Part shown: piece after piece, positions 42,765-51,307 of the stretch
Position numbering within the stretch: position 1 is the stretch's first letter
Layout: the number at the start of each line of letters is the position of its first letter
Source of the DNA: Streptomyces roseochromogenus subsp. oscitans DS 12.976
GTDB taxonomy: Bacteria > Actinomycetota > Actinomycetes > Streptomycetales > Streptomycetaceae
Assembly (NCBI RefSeq): GCF_000497445.1
Contig: NZ_CM002285.1
Coordinates: 2,270,764 to 2,334,763, forward strand
Direction of reading: 5' to 3'
DNA: 64,000 bases
The notes under the pieces: model-generated
What the model was told of the DNA's origin: nothing
Database searches by the model: none
The model's input: only the letters and a program-made list of their open reading frames with translations
Program-made: the position numbers and the translations under genes

Positions 42765-44033
42765 GTGATCCCCATGCGTGATGACGAACCCGTTCCCGGC
42801 CGTCCCGGGCGAAGGCTGACCACCAACGAGACCGCCGAACTGCTCGGCGTGAAGCCGGAGACGGTGTACGCATATGTGAGCCGCGGCCTGCTCAGCAGCA
42901 GACGCGAACCCGGCGGCCGCGCCAGCTCCTTCGAGGCGAAGGAGGTCGAGGCCCTCGCCCGGCGCCACCGGCGCGAGGCGGCCGGAAGCCCCGGCTCCGG
43001 CGGGGACCTGTCCGTGCGGACCCGCATCACGCTGATCGAGCAGGACCGGTACTACTTCCGGGGCGTGGACGCCGTCGAGCTGGCTCTCCGGCACTCCTAC
43101 GAGGAGGTCGCGGAGTGGCTGTGGACGGCCCGGCTGACCCCGGGCGTCACCTTCGCCGCGCCCGGCCCCACCGTCGAGGTCGCCCGCCGCGCGGTGAACG
43201 CCCTGTCCGAGCACGCCTCCCCCACCGACCGGCTGCGCGTGGCGGCGGTCGCCGCGGCGGCCGAGGACCCGCTGCGCTTCGACCTGTCGGAGGACGCCGT
43301 GCTGAACACCGCGCGGATCCTCATCCCCACACTCGTCGCCGCGCTGCCGCCGGCCCGGCATGCCCACAAGGACGACGGGCCGCTCGCCCACCGGCTCTGG
43401 GGCCGGCTGACCGGCCGACCCGCCGACGAGGCGTCCCTGCGCGTCCTGGACACCGCGCTCGCCCTGCTCGCCGACCACGACCTGGCCGCCTCCACTCTCG
43501 CGGTCCGCGTCGCCGCCTCGGCCCGCGCACACGCCTACGCGGCCGTCTCGGCCGGGCTCGGCGTCCTGGAGGGCCCGCTGCACGGCGCCGCGAGCGGGAT
43601 GGCCCACCGCATGCTGCTCGACGTGCTCGACCAGGGCACCGCGGTCCCGGTGATCGCCGACGAGCTGCGCGCGGGCCGCCGCGTCCCCGGGCTCGGCCAC
43701 CGGCTGTACGCCGGCGAGGATCCCCGCGCGAGCGTGCTGTTCGGCCTGCTGGAGCACGTCCCGCGCGCGGAGTCGGCCCTGCTGGCCGCCCGGGACATCG
43801 TCGCCACGACCGCCCGGCACACCCCCCTGCACGCCAATGTCGACCTGGCCCTGGCGGTGTTCACCGCGTCCAGCGGCATGCCCGCAACGGCCGGTGAGAC
43901 GATCTTCGCCGTAGCCCGGACGGCGGGCTGGATCGCGCACGCTCTGGAGGAGTACGGCGAGCGCCCCCTGCGCATGCGCCCCGTCGGCCACTACGTCGGC
44001 GTACGGCCCCCGCAGCCGCTCCCGGCGACTTGA
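42765..44033 (+). CDS. Citrate synthase-like protein with N-terminal MerR-type DNA-binding domain
   Basis: 422 residues. Residues about 18-66 form a helix-turn-helix of the MerR/excisionase kind: TTNETAELLGVKPETVYAYVSRGLLSS, then GGRASSFEAKEVEALARR. The remaining 340 residues are a complete citrate-synthase fold keeping all three catalytic positions: H273 (GPLHGAASG), H312 (GLGHRLY) and D360 (NVDLA). It could be an enzyme, a metabolite-sensing regulator, or both. The GTG start has GAGGG 8 bp upstream; an ATG three codons on is also possible. Divergent from a citrate synthase gene, it probably controls it. Confidence 0.88.
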   Translation: MIPMRDDEPVPGRPGRRLTTNETAELLGVKPETVYAYVSRGLLSSRREPGGRASSFEAKEVEALARRHRREAAGSPGSGGDLSVRTRITLIEQDRYYFRGVDAVELALRHSYEEVAEWLWTARLTPGVTFAAPGPTVEVARRAVNALSEHASPTDRLRVAAVAAAAEDPLRFDLSEDAVLNTARILIPTLVAALPPARHAHKDDGPLAHRLWGRLTGRPADEASLRVLDTALALLADHDLAASTLAVRVAASARAHAYAAVSAGLGVLEGPLHGAASGMAHRMLLDVLDQGTAVPVIADELRAGRRVPGLGHRLYAGEDPRASVLFGLLEHVPRAESALLAARDIVATTARHTPLHANVDLALAVFTASSGMPATAGETIFAVARTAGWIAHALEEYGERPLRMRPVGHYVGVRPPQPLPAT

Positions 44034-44090
44034 CCCCCATCCCCTCCCGAAGCCGGACACGGCGGCGGCCGGAAGTCGCCCCGGAGAGAG

Positions 44091-44109
44091 TCAGGTTAGG
44101 CTCACCTCT
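44091..44109. promoter_or_regulatory. Iron box (DmdR1/IdeR operator)
   Basis: TCAGGTTAGGCTCACCTCT matches the 19-bp consensus TTAGGTTAGGCTAACCTAA at 15 positions. It touches the GTG start of the next gene and overlaps a TAGGCT -10 hexamer, so a DtxR-type repressor bound there would block the promoter when iron is plentiful. Confidence 0.75.
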
Positions 44110-45051
44110 GTGAGTAGGTGCGCGACCGTCTCCCGGAGCCTCGACGAGCCCGTTTCCGGCACGGCGGCCACGGCGACGACGTGGCTGCTGCTGGAACAGC
44201 CCGGCCCGTGGGGCGTCCAGGCGCTCACTTCGAGCCATCTGGACCCCACGCTGGGCCGGGCACTGGAGGCGGCCGCCGAGGGAACGGGCGTACGCGTCGC
44301 GCTCATCCGGCACCCCGGGCGCCACGCCGACCCCGGCAGGACCGCCCTCCGGCAGGTGTACGCCGCCCACACGGTGCCGGGCCGCGTGTGGCTGCACAGC
44401 GCCACGACCCGCGATCCGCGGCGGCTGCTCGGCCTCGACTTCGCCGCCCTCGGAGCGGGCGATCACCGTTCCTTCGCCACCGCGCTCGGCGGGCGGCCGC
44501 ACCCAGGCGACCCGCTCGCGCTCGTGTGCACCAACGGCAAGCGCGACCGCTGCTGCGCCCTGCTGGGCCGCCCCCTCGCCGCCGAACTGGCCGCCTCGGG
44601 AGTGCGCGGAGTCTGGGAGGTGACCCATCTGGGTGGACATCGCTTCGCGCCGACGGTGCTCGTCCTGCCGTACGGCTACGCCTACGGCCGCGCCGAGGCG
44701 CACACCATCAAGGAGGCGCTGCACGGCGCCCAGGAGGGGCGCGTGGTGGTCGAGGGGTGCCGCGGCTGCTCGGCCTGGGAACGGCCCGGTCAGGCGGCCG
44801 AGCTGGCCGTCCGCACGGCCGCGGGCGAGTACCGGGCGGGAGTGCTGAGTGTCGTACGGACCGAGGGCGCGGCCCCGCGCTGGCAGGTCACCGTCCAACA
44901 CACCGACGGACGCCGCTGGCGGGTGACCGTGGCGCGGGGCGCGTCGCTGCCGCCCCGCCCGGAAAGCTGCGGTGCGGCGGTGCTGGGCACGCCCGCGCGG
45001 ATGGACGTGATCGCCGTGCGCGAGTTGCGGACTACGGCGCTGGCGAGCTGA
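44110..45051 (+). CDS. Sucraseferredoxin-like family protein
   Basis: 313 residues. The thioredoxin-fold ferredoxin motifs of the sucraseferredoxin-like family are present: CTNGKRDRCC and, downstream, EVTHLGGHRFAPTVLVLPYG, with an extra cysteine pair in EGCRGCSAW. These suit a [2Fe-2S] cluster. Together with the iron box this suggests a role in iron release or redox. The GTG start is 7 bp after a -10-like TAGGCT, so translation is probably leaderless. Confidence 0.85.
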   Translation: MSRCATVSRSLDEPVSGTAATATTWLLLEQPGPWGVQALTSSHLDPTLGRALEAAAEGTGVRVALIRHPGRHADPGRTALRQVYAAHTVPGRVWLHSATTRDPRRLLGLDFAALGAGDHRSFATALGGRPHPGDPLALVCTNGKRDRCCALLGRPLAAELAASGVRGVWEVTHLGGHRFAPTVLVLPYGYAYGRAEAHTIKEALHGAQEGRVVVEGCRGCSAWERPGQAAELAVRTAAGEYRAGVLSVVRTEGAAPRWQVTVQHTDGRRWRVTVARGASLPPRPESCGAAVLGTPARMDVIAVRELRTTALAS

Positions 45052-45154
45052 GCGGCCGCCTCCCCAAGGACGGCCGCCATCTTCAAGAAATGGTCAAGAG
45101 ATCCGCACCACACCCTCTGGGGCGCTTCGGGCCTTCCCACATACGGTCGTGCGT

Positions 45155-46834
45155 ATGAGCCCCACTCCTCCCGCGCGCCGGTTGCGCCTCGGACTGCCCC
45201 GGCGGGTGTTCTCGCAGGTGCTGCTGATGCAGGTGGCGATCGCCGCGGGGGTCGCGGTGCTCGCGACCGGGCTGTTCCTCGCGCCGCTGAGCAAACAGCT
45301 GGACCAGGAGGCGATGCGCAGGGCGCTGGCGATCGCGGAGACCACGGCCCAGGACCCGCAGATCACCGAGGGCGTCCTGACCACCCCGCCGACCGCGGAC
45401 GGCCCGGTGCAGAAGGAGGCCGAGCGGATCCGGAAGGCCACGCACGCCGAGTACATCGTGGTGCTGGACCGGAGGGGCGTGCGCTGGTCACACACCACGC
45501 CCTCGCAGATCGGTCAGGTCGTCTCCACCAGCCCTGAGGTCGCCCTCGCCGGCAACGAGGTCATGGAGATCGACAACGGCACCCTGGGCCGCTCCGCCCG
45601 CGGCAAGGTGCCGTTGTACGACGCCCGCCACCGCGTCATCGGGGCGGTCTCGGTCGGCATCGCCTACGACAGCGTGCGGGCGCGGCTGATCAGCGCGATC
45701 CCGGGCTTGTTCGCGTACGCCGGCGGCGCGCTCGCTGTGGGCGCGCTGGCCGCCTGGCTGATCTCCCGCCGGGTCCAGCGGCAAACCCGGGACCTGGCCT
45801 TCTCCGACATCTCGGCGCTGCTCGCGGAGCGCGAGGCGATGCTCCACGGCATCCGGGAGGGCGTGGTCGCGCTCGACCGGGGCGGCCGCGTCCGCCTGCT
45901 CAACGACGAGGCGCGACGGCTGCTGGGTATCGGTGACGAGGCCGTCGGTCAGACCCCGGACGAGGCGCTCGGCGCGGGCCGTACGACGGACGTGCTGGCC
46001 GGCCGGGTGACCGGCACCGATCTGCTCACCGTGCGCGGCCAGCGCGTACTGCTCGCCAACCGCATGCCCACCGGCGACGGCGGCGCCGTGGCCACTCTGC
46101 GCGACCGCACCGAACTGGAGCGGCTGGGGCGCGAACTCGACTCCACGCGCGGGCTGATCGACGCCCTGCGCGCCCAGGACCACGAGCACGCCAACCGCAT
46201 GCACACCCTGCTCGGACTGCTGGAACTGGACATGTACGACGACGCAGTGGAGTTCGTCGGCGAGGTGGTCGGCGACCATCGGGTCACCGCCGAGCAGGTG
46301 ACCGAGAAGATCCGGGATCCACTGCTGGCCGCGCTGCTGGTCGGCAAGGCGACCGTCGCGGCCGAGCGCGGGGTCGCGCTGTGGGTGTCGGAGCGCACCC
46401 GGCTGCCGGACCGGCTGATCGATCCGCGGGGTCTGGTCACGGTGGTGGGCAACCTGGTGGACAACGCCCTCGACGCGGTCGCTGGCGCGCTCCACGCACG
46501 CGTGGAGGTCGAGTTGCGCACCGAGCGCCGTACGGTCGTACTCGGAGTGCGCGACACGGGCCCCGGAATCCCGGCAGAGCAAAGAGAGTTGATCTTCACC
46601 GAGGGGTGGTCCACCAAGCGGCCGCCCGCGCACGGCAAACGCGGCATCGGGCTCTCTCTGGTGCGCCGGCTCGCCGAACGGCAGGGCGGGAGCGCGACGG
46701 TGGGCACGGCCGATGGCGGTGGCGCCGAGTTCACCGTGGTCCTGCCGGAGGCACTGACCGAGCCGGAGCTGGACCCCGTGGTGACCGAGGAGTCCCGCCA
46801 ACCCGCCGCCGTCGCCGAGGAGGAGGCGCGATGA
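45155..46834 (+). CDS. CitA/DcuS-type sensor histidine kinase
   Basis: About 559 residues: two transmembrane helices (about 23-45 and 184-207) enclosing an extracytoplasmic PAS-like sensor domain, a cytoplasmic PAS domain (about 230-320), and a kinase core of the CitA family with QDHEHANRMHTLLGL (phospho-acceptor His near 345), VGNLVDNALDAV, GPGIP and GIGLSLVRRL. Such sensors detect di- or tricarboxylates. TACGGT lies 7 bp before the ATG, so the mRNA may be leaderless; a GTG two codons upstream is an alternative. The stop overlaps the regulator start (ATGA). Confidence 0.88.
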   Translation: MSPTPPARRLRLGLPRRVFSQVLLMQVAIAAGVAVLATGLFLAPLSKQLDQEAMRRALAIAETTAQDPQITEGVLTTPPTADGPVQKEAERIRKATHAEYIVVLDRRGVRWSHTTPSQIGQVVSTSPEVALAGNEVMEIDNGTLGRSARGKVPLYDARHRVIGAVSVGIAYDSVRARLISAIPGLFAYAGGALAVGALAAWLISRRVQRQTRDLAFSDISALLAEREAMLHGIREGVVALDRGGRVRLLNDEARRLLGIGDEAVGQTPDEALGAGRTTDVLAGRVTGTDLLTVRGQRVLLANRMPTGDGGAVATLRDRTELERLGRELDSTRGLIDALRAQDHEHANRMHTLLGLLELDMYDDAVEFVGEVVGDHRVTAEQVTEKIRDPLLAALLVGKATVAAERGVALWVSERTRLPDRLIDPRGLVTVVGNLVDNALDAVAGALHARVEVELRTERRTVVLGVRDTGPGIPAEQRELIFTEGWSTKRPPAHGKRGIGLSLVRRLAERQGGSATVGTADGGGAEFTVVLPEALTEPELDPVVTEESRQPAAVAEEEAR

Positions 46835-47511
46835 TCGAGGTCCTGGTCGTGGACGACGACACCCGCGTCGCCCAGGTGAATGCCGCGTACGTGGAGAAGG
46901 TGCCGGGATTCCACGTCGCCGCCGAGGCGCACAGCGCGGCGGAGGCGCTGCGCCTGGTGGAGGCGCTGCCGCGACTGGACCTGGTGCTCATGGACCACTA
47001 TCTGCCCGACGACACCGGTCTCGCGGTGGTCCAGGAGATGCGCAGGCGCGGCCACCAGACCGACGTGATCATGGTGACGGCGGCACGGGACGTCTCGACG
47101 GTCCAGGCCGCGCTGCGGCAGGGGGCGCTGCAGTATCTCGTGAAACCGTTCGCCTTCGCCGGTCTGCGCGCCAAGCTGGAGGCGTACGCCGAGCTGCGGC
47201 GCACCCTGGACGGCGGCGGAGAGGCCGAACAGGCGCAGGTGGACCGCATCTTCGGCGCCCTCTCCGCGCCGTCGGAGCCCGGGTTGCCCAAGGGGCACTC
47301 CCCCACGACGGCCGAGCTGGTGCGCCAGGCGCTGCTGAACGCCGAAGGGCCGCTGTCCGCCCAGGAGATCGCCGAGCGGACGGGGGTGAGCCGGCAGACG
47401 GCCCAGCGGTATCTGAAACTCCTGGAGCGCACCGGACGGGCGCGGCTGACCCTCAAGTACGGCGACGCGGGCCGCCCGGAACACCGTTACGTGTGGGCGG
47501 CCCGCGGCTGA
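46831..47511 (+). CDS. CitB/DcuR-type response regulator
   Basis: 226 residues. The receiver has D8-D10 and phospho-acceptor D55 (LVLMDHYLPDD) and K in LVKPFAF. The C-terminal domain has an HTH, SAQEIAERTGVSRQTAQRYLKLLERTGRARL. It is cotranscribed with the kinase and faces the ABC importer genes, which are likely targets. A close paralogue lies on the other side of that importer. Confidence 0.92.
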   Translation: MIEVLVVDDDTRVAQVNAAYVEKVPGFHVAAEAHSAAEALRLVEALPRLDLVLMDHYLPDDTGLAVVQEMRRRGHQTDVIMVTAARDVSTVQAALRQGALQYLVKPFAFAGLRAKLEAYAELRRTLDGGGEAEQAQVDRIFGALSAPSEPGLPKGHSPTTAELVRQALLNAEGPLSAQEIAERTGVSRQTAQRYLKLLERTGRARLTLKYGDAGRPEHRYVWAARG

Positions 47512-47529
47512 GTGTGTGTCACGCGGCGG

Positions 47530-47600
47530 TCAGTTGACTCATGGAGCCGTCACTTGACTCATGGAGTGATTACTTGACCTCGGAGCAGCTACTTGACCGC
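47530..47600. repeat. 20-bp tandem repeats at the 3' end of the binding-protein gene
   Basis: Three full units of about 20 bp (starting 47530, 47550, 47570) and a partial one at 47590 share TCACTTGACTCATGGAG. On the minus strand each unit repeats the end of the gene, Val-Lys-stop, as GTCAAGTAG, GTCAAGTAA, GTCAAGTGA and GTCAACTGA. The last copies thus supply back-up stops. Confidence 0.85.
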
Positions 47601-48647
47601 CTTGACGAACTCGGTCGTGTACGTCTTGCTCAAGTCGACCTTGGCGTTCTTGATGGTGGGGTTGAACGACTTGAGGACCTTCTCAACGGTCTCGGGGCCG
47701 CCCTGGGGCATCACGCCGTCGTCGGTGAACATCGGAAGGGTGCTCTTGATGGCCTGTGCGTAGAGCGCCTTGTCGCCCTGGGAGTAGTCGGCGGGCATCT
47801 GGGCGGCTATCTCGTCGGCGCTGTGGGTGGACATCCACTTGAGCGTCTTGACGAATGCATTGACCAACTTCTGGACGGTGTCCTTGTGTCCGTTCACCCA
47901 GTCCGTCTGCATGTACAGACTTGACGACGGGTACGGCCCACCCAGCGCCTGCTGCGAGCCCCCGGGGGTGCGCATGTCGAGGAGGACCTTCCCCGCTTTC
48001 TTGTCCAGGATCGTCGCGACGGTGGGGTCGGTGGTCATACCGCCGTCGATCGCCCCCTTCTGGAGTGCCGCGATGAACGTCGGTCCGGCCCCTACGGCGA
48101 CGGGCGTGAACTCGCTGACGTTCACGCCGTTCCTGACCGCCAGGTATTTGGTGAGGAAGTCGGTGGACGAGCCGAGCCCGGTCACGCCCAGCTTGCGGCC
48201 CTTGAAGTCCTTGGGCGAAGTCAGGCTGCCCGCTGCCTTGTCCGAGACGACCTCGACCTCGCCGGGCGCGTGTGAGAACTGCACGACCGACTCCACCGAC
48301 TTGCCCTTCACCTGAAGGTCGAGGGTGTGGTCGTAGAAGCCGACCGCTCCCTGCACCTGGCCGGCGACGAGTGCGGTCTCGGCCTGGACACCGGCGGGCT
48401 CGCTCAGGAGTTGGACATTCAAACCCTCGCCCTTGAAGTAGCCGAGGCGCTGGGTGAGCATCGCGGGCAGATAGATGACCTTGTCCAGGCCGCCGACCAT
48501 GATCTTGACGGTCTCGCCCTTGCCGCCGCCTCCGCCGCTTCCGGAGTCGGCCGTGGAGCCGGCCGCGTCGTTGGCACAGGCGGTGAGCGAGGAGAGCGCG
48601 AGCAGGCCGGCGGCGGCCAGGGAGGCGTATCTGACGGTGTTGCGCAT
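47589..48647 (-). CDS. ABC transporter substrate-binding lipoprotein (NMT1/SsuA type)
   Basis: 352 residues. An N-terminal signal ends in LTAC, a lipobox, so Cys becomes lipid-anchored; a Ser/Gly-rich tether follows. The body has the two-lobed fold of the nitrate/sulfonate/taurine/thiamine-precursor class, with LDKVIYLPAMLTQRLGYFK and GLGSSTDFLTKYL. The substrate is unknown; control by a CitA-like pair hints at an organic anion. AAGGA precedes the ATG by 10 bp. Third gene of the importer in the direction of transcription. Confidence 0.9.
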   Translation of the reverse strand: MRNTVRYASLAAAGLLALSSLTACANDAAGSTADSGSGGGGGKGETVKIMVGGLDKVIYLPAMLTQRLGYFKGEGLNVQLLSEPAGVQAETALVAGQVQGAVGFYDHTLDLQVKGKSVESVVQFSHAPGEVEVVSDKAAGSLTSPKDFKGRKLGVTGLGSSTDFLTKYLAVRNGVNVSEFTPVAVGAGPTFIAALQKGAIDGGMTTDPTVATILDKKAGKVLLDMRTPGGSQQALGGPYPSSSLYMQTDWVNGHKDTVQKLVNAFVKTLKWMSTHSADEIAAQMPADYSQGDKALYAQAIKSTLPMFTDDGVMPQGGPETVEKVLKSFNPTIKNAKVDLSKTYTTEFVKAVK

Positions 48648-48736
48648 GCGGTTCACGTCCTTGTGAGAGGGCGGTGCGGGGAAGGCGTGGAGGCTGGCCC
48701 GTAACGGCGTGGGGGGTGAGTCCGGAGGGGTTCCGG

Positions 48737-49600
48737 TCAGCTGTCGGAACCGGTGGACTTCCAGCGGAAGATGCGGCGTTCGGCGAAGGTCAGCAGTCCT
48801 TCGGCGGCGAGGGCGACGACCGCGAGGATGACCATCGCGGCGTAGACGCCGGCGGCATTGAAGGTGTTCTGCGACTGCGCGACGAGCAGGCCGATGCCCT
48901 TGGTCGCGCCGATGTACTCGCCGACGATGGCGCCGATGAGCGCGAAGCCGAAGCTGACATGCAGGCTGGTGAAGATCCAGGAGGTGGCCGACGGGATGAC
49001 CACCTGGAGCGTCACCCTGCGGTCGCTGGCGCCCAGGATGCGGGCGTTGGCCACCAGGTTGCGGTCCACCTCCCGGGCACCCTGGAAGGCGTTGAAGAAC
49101 ACCGGGAAGAAGACCAGCACGACGGCTGAGGCGACCTTGGAGGACGGCCCGAGCCCGAACCAGATCAGGAAGATCGGCGCCAGGACGATCCGGGGGATCG
49201 AGTTGAGCACCTTGATGTATGGACCAAGGACCTCGGCGAGCAATCTGATCCGCCCGAGTGCGATACCCAGCAGCACACCGGCGACCACACCGATGACCCA
49301 GCCGAGCAGTGCCTCGTAGAGCGTGTACCAGATCTGTTCGCCCAGTGAGCCGAGCGCCGTCCCGTGCGTGACCCAGGTCCAGATCTGGTCCCAGATCTTC
49401 GACGGCATCGAGAAGTTGAACGGGTCGATGACCTTGGCTCGGGACAGTCCCTCCCACAGCCCGAGAACGGCCACCAGCAGCAGCACGCGCGCGAGGGCGA
49501 CGAGGGCCTTGCGGCGGCGGGCGGCCCGGGCCCGGGTCTGCGCGCGGTCGGGGACCTTGGCGGTGTCGACCACCGCGGGCTTGAGAACCTCAGGCGACAT
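48737..49600 (-). CDS. ABC transporter permease (SsuC/TauC type)
   Basis: 287 residues with six membrane helices and the cytoplasmic EAA loop in AREVDRNLVANARILGASDRRVTLQVVIPSATSWI. A basic N-terminus of about 35 residues is cytoplasmic. The ATG has GAGG 8 bp upstream and lies 11 bp inside the end of the ATPase gene, so the two are coupled. Confidence 0.92.
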   Translation of the reverse strand: MSPEVLKPAVVDTAKVPDRAQTRARAARRRKALVALARVLLLVAVLGLWEGLSRAKVIDPFNFSMPSKIWDQIWTWVTHGTALGSLGEQIWYTLYEALLGWVIGVVAGVLLGIALGRIRLLAEVLGPYIKVLNSIPRIVLAPIFLIWFGLGPSSKVASAVVLVFFPVFFNAFQGAREVDRNLVANARILGASDRRVTLQVVIPSATSWIFTSLHVSFGFALIGAIVGEYIGATKGIGLLVAQSQNTFNAAGVYAAMVILAVVALAAEGLLTFAERRIFRWKSTGSDS

Positions 49601-50405
49601 GGGCGGCACCTCTTTCGCGGGTGATGCGGACCTCTTCGCCGAGGGACTCCCAGATCTCGCGGTAGATCTCGATGAACCGCGGCTCCAGGCGCACCGACTC
49701 GACCTTGCGCGGCCGGGGCAGGTCGATGGCGAAGACCTGCTTCACGGTCGCGGGTCCAGCGGTCATCACGACGACCTTGTCGGCGAGCGCGATGGACTCC
49801 TCCAGATCGTGGGTGACGAAGACGACGGAGGCGCCCGTGCCCTCCCACAGCTCCAGCAGCTCGTCCGACATCAGGGCCCGGGTCTGCACGTCCAGCGCCG
49901 AGAACGGCTCGTCCATCAGCAGGATCTCGGGGTCGTTGACGAACGTGGCGGCGAGGGCGACGCGCTTGCGCTGGCCACCGGAGAGCTGGTGCGGATAGCG
50001 GTCCTCGAAGGCGGCGAGTCCGACGCGGGCCAGCCACTCCCGGGCCCTCTGCCTGGCCTCGGCCTTCGGTACGCCCCGGAAGCGCGGGCCGGCCATGACG
50101 TTGGACAGGACCGTGCGCCAGGGGAACGTGGCGTCCTGCTGGAAGACGAAGCCGACCTTGTCGCCGACGCCACGGGCCGGCTCGCCGGCCACCAGCACCT
50201 CGCCCTCGGTGGGCTCCTCCAGGCCGCTGACCAACGTCAGCGTGGTGGACTTGCCGCAGCCGGTCGGGCCTACGACGGCCACGAACTCGCCGCGCTCGAC
50301 AGTGAGGTCCAGACCGCGCACGGCCGTATGCAGTTCCCCGGACGGGGTTCTGAAGGTCTTGCTCGCGCCCCGCAGCTCGATGGCGGGGCTGGTGTGTGCG
50401 CTCAT
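49590..50405 (-). CDS. ABC transporter ATP-binding protein (SsuB/TauB type)
   Basis: 271 residues. Walker A GPTGCGKST, Q-loop FQQDATFPW, signature LSGGQRKR, Walker B ILLMDEPFSALD and switch His in VTHDLEE are all present. It energises the neighbouring permease. First gene of the leftward importer operon; the promoter lies in the 158-bp gap shared with the divergent orphan regulator. Confidence 0.94.
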   Translation of the reverse strand: MSAHTSPAIELRGASKTFRTPSGELHTAVRGLDLTVERGEFVAVVGPTGCGKSTTLTLVSGLEEPTEGEVLVAGEPARGVGDKVGFVFQQDATFPWRTVLSNVMAGPRFRGVPKAEARQRAREWLARVGLAAFEDRYPHQLSGGQRKRVALAATFVNDPEILLMDEPFSALDVQTRALMSDELLELWEGTGASVVFVTHDLEESIALADKVVVMTAGPATVKQVFAIDLPRPRKVESVRLEPRFIEIYREIWESLGEEVRITRERGAAHVA

Positions 50406-50450
50406 GGGCCGGGACGGTAGGTGCGGCCCCGGCCACGGCAGGAGTCTTGT

Positions 50451-50503
50451 GAGCGCAAGCCGTTCTTTTGCTCGCAAGAGCCTGTTGTGCTCTTTTTGCT
50501 CGC
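50451..50503. promoter_or_regulatory. TTTTGCTCGC direct repeats in importer/regulator promoter gap
   Basis: TTTTGCTCGC occurs twice, at 50466-50475 and 50494-50503 (28 bp apart). An inverted relative, GAGCGCAAG, lies at 50451-50459. They fall between the divergent ABC importer operon and the orphan regulator and are likely binding sites for one or both CitB-type regulators. Confidence 0.55.
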
Positions 50504-50563
50504 GCTACAACTGCGGAGCCGACACACGGGCTTAACGCTCGTCGGCCTTGAAGGAGAGGCCCG

Positions 50564-51256
50564 ATGATTGACGTCCTGGTCGTGGACGACGACTTCCGCG
50601 TCGCGGAGATAAACGCCAAGTACGTGGGAAAGGTTCCCGGCTTCCGGGTGACCGCCCGCGCGCACAGCGCCGCCCAGGCCTTGGCCGCCGTCGAACGCGC
50701 CACCATCGATCTGGTCCTGCTCGACCACTATCTGCCGGACCAGACCGGGCTCGACCTCGTCCACCGCATGCGGGAAGAGGGTCACGGCACGGACGTCATC
50801 ATGATCACGGCGGCCAGTGATGTGTCGACCGTCCAGCAGGCGATGCGGCTGGGCGCGCTGCACTATCTGGTCAAGCCCTTCACCTTCGCCGCCCTGCGCG
50901 CCCGCCTCGACTCCTACGCCGCCCTGCGCCGCACGGTCGACCGGGTCGGGGGCCGGGGTGTGACGGGCCAGGAGCAGGTCGACCGGATCTTCGGGGCGCT
51001 GCGGACGGCTCCCGCACCGTCCGCGCCCGGCCTGCCGAGCGGTCACTCGGAGCCGACGACCGATCTGATCTGCGGTGTCCTGCACCATGCCGGCCAGCCG
51101 TTGTCGGCCCATGAGGTGGCCGCCAGGACTGGCCTGAGCCGCTCCACGGCCCAGCGCTACCTCCGCCACCTGGAACAGGCCGGCCGCCTACGGCTCTCCC
51201 TGAGGTACGGCGACACCGGCCGGCCGGAGCACCGGTACGCCTGGGTGGCGCCGTAG
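50564..51256 (+). CDS. Orphan CitB/DcuR-type response regulator
   Basis: 230 residues, clearly a paralogue of the regulator 3 kb to the left: the same D-D-D pocket, phospho-acceptor D54 in LVLLDHYLPDQTGLD, LVKPFTF, and an HTH with SAHEVAARTGLSRSTAQRYLRHLEQAG. It has a strong AGGAGAGG site. No kinase gene adjoins it; the CitA-like kinase beyond the importer could serve both regulators. Confidence 0.92.
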   Translation: MIDVLVVDDDFRVAEINAKYVGKVPGFRVTARAHSAAQALAAVERATIDLVLLDHYLPDQTGLDLVHRMREEGHGTDVIMITAASDVSTVQQAMRLGALHYLVKPFTFAALRARLDSYAALRRTVDRVGGRGVTGQEQVDRIFGALRTAPAPSAPGLPSGHSEPTTDLICGVLHHAGQPLSAHEVAARTGLSRSTAQRYLRHLEQAGRLRLSLRYGDTGRPEHRYAWVAP

Positions 51257-51307
51257 GGCAGCCCTGGCCGATGGCCGCGCTTCGCCCGGCTGAACGGTTC
51301 TGCCCGG

